A stretch of 64,000 bases of DNA from Strigops habroptila (taxonomy: Eukaryota; Chordata; Aves; Psittaciformes; Psittacidae): NCBI RefSeq assembly GCF_004027225.2, contig NC_044277.2:97833552-97897551 (forward strand). Reading direction: 5' to 3'. Both the position numbers and the translations under genes were made by a program. Each line of letters opens with the position of its first letter. Positions within the stretch are counted from its first letter, which is position 1. The notes under the pieces were generated by a model that saw only the letters and a list, made by a program, of their open reading frames with translations, had not been told where the DNA came from and ran no database searches. Positions 57,201-64,000 of the stretch are shown here, one piece after another.

Positions 57201-60200
57201 TTTATTAACGTAGAATGATAGAATCACAGGATGGTTTGGGTTGGAAGGGACCTTAAAACTCATCCAGTTCCAACGCCCTGCCATGGGCAGGGACACCTTC
57301 CACTAGAGCAGGTTGCTCCAAGCCCCTGTGTCCAACCTGGCCTTGAACACTGCCAGGGATGGGGCAGCCACAGCTTCTCTGGGCAACCTGTGCCAGGGCC
57401 TCAGCACCCTCACAGGGAAGAACTTCTGCCTCAGATCTCATCTAAATCTCCCCTCTGTCAGTTTAAAGCCATTCCCCCTTTTCTTTTTGCCCTTGTCAAA
57501 AGCCCCTCTCCAGCTTCCCCATCAGCCCCTTTGGGCCCTGGTAGCTGCTCTAAGGTGCCCCCGGAACCTTCTTTTCTCCAGGCTGAACAAGCCCAGCTCT
57601 CTCAGCCTGTCTCCATAGCAGAGGTGCTCCAGCCCTTGAAGCATCTCTGTGGCCTCCTCTGGACTTGCTCCAACAGCTCCACATCCCTCATGTGTTGGGG
57701 CCCCAGAGCTGGCTGCAGGACTGCAGGGGGGGTCTCACCAGAGTGGAGCAGAGGGGGAGAATCCCCTCCCTCGACCTGCTGGTCACGCTGCTGGTGATGC
57801 AGCCCAGGACATGGTTGGTTTCTGGGCTCAAGCTCACACTGCAGCCAGGTCATGGTGAGCTTCTCATGAACCAACCCCCCCAAGTCCTTCTCCTCAGGGC
57901 TGCTCTCAATCCAGTCTCCCCCAGCCTGAAGTTGTGCTTGGGATTGCCCTGACCCAGGTGTAGGACCTTGCACTTGGCCTTATTTTGACAATAAGTGGAA
58001 ATTCGATCTGAGGGAGAGATCCTGTTGATGTTCCATTTGAGAAATGCAGAGGTTACCTCTGGAGTTTATTCTTCTGCTTTTGAATCTTTTCCAGGCACGA
58101 TAATGTGCTATGGGCAAACGGGGGCTGGTAAAACTTACACCATGATGGGAACAACTGCCGATTACAAGCATCGAGGAATCATACCACGAGCTATACAGCA
58201 GGTATTGGATCTGAATGGGAAAAGAGGCTGGAAGAAATAGCAAGGACATCTCTTGTATCAGCTCTTGCTGATACTCACAGAAGTGTTTTAACATAGTGAA
58301 TATGTTTTAAATTTATCTCCAGCAGTGGTTTTATTTATTGTTTTTATCTAAGCTATTATCGTTAAAGATTTAAAGGAGCCTGTAAAACATAGTTACTTTC
58401 TACATTTGTTTTACTACACTGTGACCTTGTGCTCTGATAGTGGTGACATTTCAGAGCATTAGGATGGTGTTGGCTTGAAATATGCTGATTTGTCAGTCCC
58501 ATTGCTACATAGAAATGTGCCTGTCCAGAGGCACAAGCTTAGCAGTGCTTTGAGGGGACAGGTCTGCTTATCTTTAGGCAGTGACACAGAATGCTTTCCA
58601 CTTCCACAAAGACAGCTGACACGCAGGGTGTGGGGCTGTTGGAGTGAGTCCAGAGGAGGACACAAAGATGCTCCGAGGGCTGAAGTACCCCTGCTATGGA
58701 GACAGGCTGAGAGACCTGGGCTTGTTCAGCTGGAGAAGAGAAGGATCCTAGGAGACCTTAGAGCAGCTTCCAGTGCCTAAAGAGGCCAACAAGAAGTCTG
58801 GAGAGAGGCTTTTGACAAGGGCAGGTAGGGACAGGACAAGGGGGAATGGCTTTAAACTGACAGAGGGGAGATTTAGATGAGATCTGAGGCCGAAGTTCTT
58901 CCCTGTGAGGGTGGTGAGGCCCTGGCACAGGTTGCCCAGAGAAGCTGTGGCTGCCCCATCCCTGGCAGTGTTCAAGGCCAGGTTGGACACAGGGGTTTGG
59001 AGCAACCTGCTCTAGTGGAAGGTGTCCCTGCCTGTGGCAGGGTTGGGTGGAACTGGATGAGCTTTATGTTTTTTTCAACCCAAACCATTCAGTGTTTTGA
59101 TGATTCTGTGAAACAAAAATGGGAAGAATTCTGTAGTTCTGCTTTATTGTCATTTGCAGAGGTTGTTCCTATTTAATTCTATTTGCTGCTTCCCAAATGT
59201 AAGCAGGCCTTCAAGTGTTGTTTTTAGCACTACCATTTTGCAAAATCATATTAAAACTGTTGACCTAGCCCTGTCAGCTCTCAGGCAACCCCTGTTCAGA
59301 ATTAGCTACACACACGTGAATGCACTTATAGCTGTTCAGAAAGTTATGAATAGCTTTTCTGGAACACCATAAATAGCTAATTATTCTGTTTGTGAGCTAG
59401 CACTGCCGTTTGTGAACTAGCACTGCCTTTGACACACTCCTTGTCTTTGTATAGGTCTTCAAAGCAACTGCACAATCCATTGATCCACTCATCACTGTCC
59501 GAATATCCTATCTGGAAATCTACAATGAGACCTTGTTTGACCTTCTGTCTGCCGTGACAAGCGATGGGAGCAGTGACATGCAGATGGCTATTGTGGATTG
59601 CCCAGAAGGGGTTTCTGTGAAGGGCTTGTCTATACATACAGTTAGCTTCGAGGAAGATGCTCTAAGTCTCCTTTTTGAGGCAAGAGAAAACAAATACTAC
59701 ACTTAATCTAGTTGTTTATTGGCTTAGTGCAGGGAGGAGGCAGTAAAGCAGGAGGTGGGTGGCCAGGAGGGCTGGAGGGAGGTTTAACCCTCTTTGTTCT
59801 TTGTTATGTGTGTAGAAGAACTGGTAACTCTTTGTAGCCCATGTTCTTGCAAGGAAAATGTCCCTGGCACAGAGGTTCTGGAAGATCTCCTTGGGGAAAT
59901 TGTGGTTTTAATGTATGCCAGAGCAAGTCAAGTGATGGAGGAAACATGTTGGGGTGAGGCCATAGAACATAGAAGCATTGGAGATTTCAGGCAGCACCAG
60001 AATAGAGAAGGCAGCCACAGAATCTGCCTTCATTTCAAAAGGTTTATCTCACTATCTCACTGGCCCCTTCAGCAGGCCGAGATCCTGGACAGCCTAAAAG
60101 ACTTGTTTTCATGACCCTGGTTATCATGTAAGGGTGTTGGTGAGTGGCTTAGTACAAAGTGTCCAATATTTGGGATGCTTTTAGACCCACCAGCTGACCT

Positions 60201-63025
60201 ACACTGGAATTTCTTCCTGAAAAAACACATACGCCTGTCCTAGCTATGTCCATGTTCCAAGGAAAGAGTCTTAGCAGCAGAATCTTTGGCAGATAGTTTG
60301 GGATGATCATGGCACAGGTACCATTAGTCAGATTTTACAGCAGGATGTTCACACAAGGGGTTAGATTTGTGAAGGGAGTTTGCTTGCTTATATCTGCATC
60401 TTTCTTTTACTGTGGATGCTTTAGTTCTTCAGAAAAACATGAATAAAGAATTGGTTCTGAATGCAGGAAGTGTATTCATGTGAGGAGCCACCTGGTGTCC
60501 TTAAAGTATTTCATGTGCCTTTTTAATAATGTGACCGTGGTATCCTAAGCCAGCTTCTGTGATTGGCAGGAAGTCTCTTTTTCTTTTTTAAAGAGTAGGA
60601 TGATGATAATGCAGCTTAGCTTGAGATCCGTTAGCAGAAGAAGTGCAATTGAGGCCTGGGGACCCATTCAGGGTCCTTAGATGAGTTCTGCCTGTGGTTC
60701 GAGGTTCACAGAAAAAGCTCCAGGCTTTGAGGAGGCTGGGCACATGATGTGATTCTTCATTTGTGGGGTGGGCTTGATAGCATTTATACCTAAAGCTCTT
60801 TGCTTTCTTGCTCGACACTCCCTAGTGTGGAGCCAGTGACTGACCTTCCAGCTCTCAAAAGTCATCATCCTTTGAGAGCCAGGCAGATGTTGGCTATGAA
60901 ACCTATTGACAAGAGAATTTCTGTGCTGTAGGGCCTTCCATTTCCTTTTCTGCCTTACCAGCCTGGCAGCATGGCTCTGTGATAGCCTGGTGCTCCTCAC
61001 AAGCAATTACCACATCATTTTCAATGTTGCTTTCTTTTCCTGTAAGCAGGCATTACAGATTTGTGGCTATTGTGTACGTGTGACTTTTCTGTGACATTTG
61101 AAGCTTGGGGAGCTCTTTGGGTTTCTAGTCGTCAAGAAACTGAAACAGCCAGGGAGGTATTGCCTCTGAGCAAGGTTTGCCTGACTGTTCCTCAAAAAGC
61201 CACAATTCTGTGAGCTGAGCGTTGAAAGTGGAAATGGTCTCCAGTAAAAGGCATTATTATAGTAAACTGTGACCTTTGCCAACCCCCCCGTGAAATGCTT
61301 TGAGAGGCCTTTGAGTAAGAAAGCGAGGCAAATATGGTGAGCTCCTGCTCTGACTGCTCTAACCATTGTTCAGCCTGGAGAAGAGAAGGCTCCAGGGAGA
61401 CCTTAGAGCAGCTTCCAGTGCCTAAAGAGGCCAACAAGAAGTCTGGAGAGGGGCTTTTGGCACGGGCAGGTAGGGACAGGATAAGGGGGAATGGCTTTAA
61501 ACTGACAGAGGGGAGATTTAGATGAGATCTGAGGCAGAAGTTCTTCCCTGTGAGGGTGGTGAGGCCCTGGCACAGGTTGCCCAGAGAAGCTGTGGCTGCC
61601 CCATCCCTGGCAGTGTTCAAGGCCAGGTTGGACACAGGGGCTTGGAGCAACCTGCTCTAGTAGAAGGTGTCCCTGCCCATGGCAGGGGGTTGGAACTGGA
61701 TGAGCTTTAAGGTCCCTTCCAACCCAAACCACTCTGTGATTCTGTGATTCTGTGAACCGACTGATGGGAGTTACAGTCTCTAGGGAGTGAAGATCAAACT
61801 GCCATTTATTTAACTGTGTGGATTTCTAATTTCCTTTTATTCTACCAGTGCAGAAGTTTAAAAACACTGTCTTGAATTTTGACCTCATTTGCAGGGTGAG
61901 AGCAGAAGAGTGATAGCAGAGCATGCACTGAACAAGCATTCGTCCAGATCCCATTGCATCTTTACTATTTACATCGAGGTAAGTGCTCCAGCAGTTTTTC
62001 TGGGGACTCAAATGGCTGAGGATCTTTACACATCTGTTTTGTACTGTATTTCAGTTTTGTCTACAGTTTATATTCTTTTCTCCCTCAGTCTCGTTTCAGA
62101 TTTTTCTCAGATGTCAAATGCGTTAACTCCAAAATCAACTTAATAGATCTGGCAGGCTCAGAGAGACTGAGCAAGTCTGGAGTAAGTGATGGAAGAAATA
62201 TTTCAGCCTGTGGTGATAAGCCCAGTAATCAACAAGATGGAGGTGAAATTACAGGTTTTCCCCACAACAGAATTCAGCCTGTGACAAACAGGTGACCCTG
62301 TGACAAATTGTAAGTCACGGTAACACGTCAGAGGGTGCTCAGTTGTTTGCAGCTGCTGTGCATCATTTCTAAGTCCACATGTGACTCCTATCCTGCATGT
62401 GCTTTCAGTTAATTTGAGTTAACCGAGTCTGTAAATTCTCAAAGAACCTCTGATTTTCCTCTTCATTCCAGCAGTGGCAGTGTAAATTCTGGTCACAGCT
62501 GGCAAACTGTGTGCTGTATCGAAACTGTATCGAAACTTTCATAGGGTGTTAGGGCTCAACAACTGAAAGCTTCTCAGGTCCCGTGTGACATTCTGCATTG
62601 AGCAGAGTAGAAGTTGTGTCAGCCCCACGCCAAAACATAATTTACCCTTTCAGGGGAAAGGCAGTGGTCCTTGTAGACTTGTAATGAAATATTGAGGTCT
62701 CTAAAAACTTGTTTTCAAACTGAAGAAAGCTCTAGCTCATGAATTTATCAGGTCTGAATTAGCTCCTTACCCTCAGAGTCAAGCAGAGTTTTACTCTCAG
62801 TGAGGAATATGCTCCCTCCTGCGGTTCAGCCAGAAGCATGTGTTGTGGAAGCTTTGCCTTTTGATCTTTCATTACAGTCTGAAGGACAGCTTCTGAAGGA
62901 AGCCACATACATCAACAAGTCTCTGTCGTTCCTGGAGCAAGTCGTCATTGCCCTGGCTGATCCTAAGAGGGACCACATCCCCTTTCGGCAGAGCAAGCTC
63001 ACTTACGTCCTCAAGGACTCACTGG
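54181..63025 (+). CDS. KIF9: KIF9, 5' part (partial, runs off the right edge)
   Basis: Kinesin-9 motor protein acting in motile cilia and flagella. Coding starts at 56330 in an exon with acceptor at 56329; 54181-54244 is the likely untranslated leader. Coding exons: 56330-56425, 57019-57184, 58095-58201, 59455-59679, 61895-61978, 62089-62181 and 62878-63025, giving 306 residues plus one base. Motor motifs in order: HAFVRVKPT (near residue 8), P-loop GQTGAGKT (94-101), [14 protein letters not shown], switch I NKHSSRSH (211-218), switch II DLAGSER (246-252), [31 protein letters not shown]. Spacing agrees with human KIF9 throughout. The intron after 59679 uses a GC donor (GAG/GCAAGA). Remaining motor domain and tail lie beyond the window. 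An extra untranslated exon at 55110-55242 is possible (CACAG acceptor, CG/GTACCT donor). Confidence 0.93.
54545..54842. repeat. CR1 fold-back: reverse-oriented piece fused to a plus-oriented 3' end
   Basis: Reverse CR1 (54545-54798, GAATCACAGAGTCGCAGAAT to CTCTGTCAGTTT) runs directly into a plus-oriented CR1 terminus (CCCTTCCAACCCAAACCATT to ATTATTCTGTGAA). Both ends of the unit are therefore CR1 3' ends and form about 40-bp inverted termini. KIF9 intron 1. Confidence 0.88.
57211..57990 (-). repeat. CR1 LINE, about 780 bp, longest young copy
   Basis: From GTAGAATGATAGAATCACAG through GGGAAGAACTTCTGCCTCAG, CTCTCAGCCTGTCTCCATAG, CTGGTCACGCTGCTGGTGAT, to GGACCTTGCACTTGGCCTTA, reverse-oriented in KIF9 intron 3 (numbering coding exons), just after the 57184 splice site. 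Confidence 0.92.
58627..59113 (+). repeat. CR1 LINE, about 490 bp
   Basis: GTGGGGCTGTTGGAGTGAGT to a TTGATGATTCTGTGAAA terminus, plus-oriented, KIF9 intron before the 59455 exon. Confidence 0.9.
59683..61365 (+). other. KIF9: KIF9 intron sequence, left part
   Basis: No gene, RNA or young repeat recognised between the GC donor and the next CR1. Confidence 0.55.
61370..61757 (+). repeat. CR1 LINE, about 390 bp
   Basis: GTTCAGCCTGGAGAAGAGAA to three repeats of the terminal ATTCTGTG unit (CTCTGTGATTCTGTGATTCTGTG), plus-oriented. It lies 140 bases before the 61895 exon. Confidence 0.92.
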
Positions 63026-63528
63026 GTAAGAGCTGTGCATCACAGCAGCCCCCGACAATTCCTAGTTCTAAAGTCATAACATAGAAACACACAGAACTTG
63101 CCATTGTTCAAAGGATGTCTGGTTTTCCTCATCAAGTGAAACAGCAGGTGCAGGAGACAGAACAAAACCCACACTGATCAAACTAGCACAAATTCGCAAA
63201 ACCTGTTAGAATGCTTTAAAAAACTGCCACAAAACCCCAAAACAAAACAACATGTTACGAGCCTTTTCAGATGCTCCTGCGTTAGCATCAGGCTGCAGGT
63301 GATAAATCCAAAGCTGTGGCACACTGTGAATCCACAGGAGAGGCTTGTGCTCCTGGAATGCTGGAGACGTGGGGGGAGAAAGCAGCTGAAAACAGGTTGG
63401 AGGGGGTTGTGAGACATAACCAAAGGCATCAGAAAGGAGAGTGATGTTAGAAGCATTCTGAGCACAAGTCTTCTGTTGCTTTTAGGAAAAGCAGGGACCA
63501 CATCCTGCCAGATTCCCCGCTATTATTG

Positions 63529-63695
63529 TAGAATCATAGAATCATAAAATAGTTAGGGTTGGAAAGGACCTTAAGATCATCTAGTTCCAAGCCCCCTGCC
63601 ATGGGCAGGGATGCCTCACACCAGATCATGCTGCCCAAGACTCTGTCCCGCCTGGCCTTGAACACTGCCAGGGATGGAGCATTTACCACTTCTTT
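63529..63695 (-). repeat. CR1 LINE 3' fragment, GGTTGGAAAGGACC type
   Basis: GTAGAATCATAGAATCATAA, GGAAAGGACCTTAAGATCA, then CCAGGGATGGAGCATTT, reverse-oriented, similar subfamily to 42317-42713. Confidence 0.87.
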
Positions 63696-64000
63696 TAGAT
63701 TTAGGCCAAAGGATTTTAAAATCCTCTGCTCCAGTTTTCCCGATGTCAGGCTTTCACAGTTTGTGTTCACATCTTCCTAGTGCATCATCACCACATGAGA
63801 AATGCATTTTGCCTTTATTCTTAAGTCATTCTGTGCCACTGTGTGTCTGGACCCATGGGAACTTCAGAGGGACAGTTACAAACTGGCTGTGTTCTTTGTT
63901 GCTCTTTTTTCTCTTGTTTTAGTCAGCATAGAACATAATACAGTCAAAAATATGAAACAATAAACCCCCTAATTATGTTATTTGCCTTTTAAAAAATTAT

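Overview
The window is from a bird. It shows the conserved block NACAD - TBRG4 - cathelicidins - KLHL18 - KIF9 (chicken carries its cathelicidins between TBRG4 and KLHL18, on chromosome 2), avian-type exon structures, and about thirty CR1 LINE fragments. By my count of the listed pieces CR1 makes up roughly 13-14 % of the sequence. That is high for a bird and would suit a CR1-rich lineage such as Piciformes, but this placement is only an inference.

Layout. 1-1.55 kb: the 5' part of NACAD (minus), with a TATA promoter. 1.6-4.4 kb: non-coding sequence with low-complexity tracts. 4.4-16.9 kb: TBRG4 (FASTKD4, minus), complete with ten coding exons and a 630-residue product. Its introns hold four SNORA5-type H/ACA snoRNA copies, one of them cut by a CR1. 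17.0-17.6 kb: an inverted partial copy of the TBRG4 start exon, lying inside a CR1. 17.6-21 kb: gene-poor sequence with old CR1 and a 94-bp direct repeat.

21.1-26.8 kb: four compact four-exon genes of the cathelicidin fold. These are a CATHB1-like gene (+), a CATHL3/CATHL1-like gene (+), CATHL2 (minus) and an unassigned divergent cathelin-like gene (minus). The promoter and first exon of the CATHL3-like gene and CATHL2 are almost identical as an inverted repeat, while exons 2-4 differ strongly.

26.9-54.0 kb: KLHL18 (minus), complete with ten coding exons and a BTB-BACK-Kelch product of 584 residues. It shares a CpG-rich divergent promoter with KIF9 (+), whose first seven coding exons are present before the window ends inside the motor domain.

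The genes do not form a pathway. They are a conserved neighbourhood: mitochondrial RNA stability (TBRG4), CUL3 ubiquitin ligase adaptor (KLHL18), ciliary kinesin (KIF9), nascent-chain complex relative (NACAD), and a myeloid host-defence peptide cluster between them. All exon borders were read by eye from splice sites, reading phase and remembered orthologue sequences. No alignment was run.
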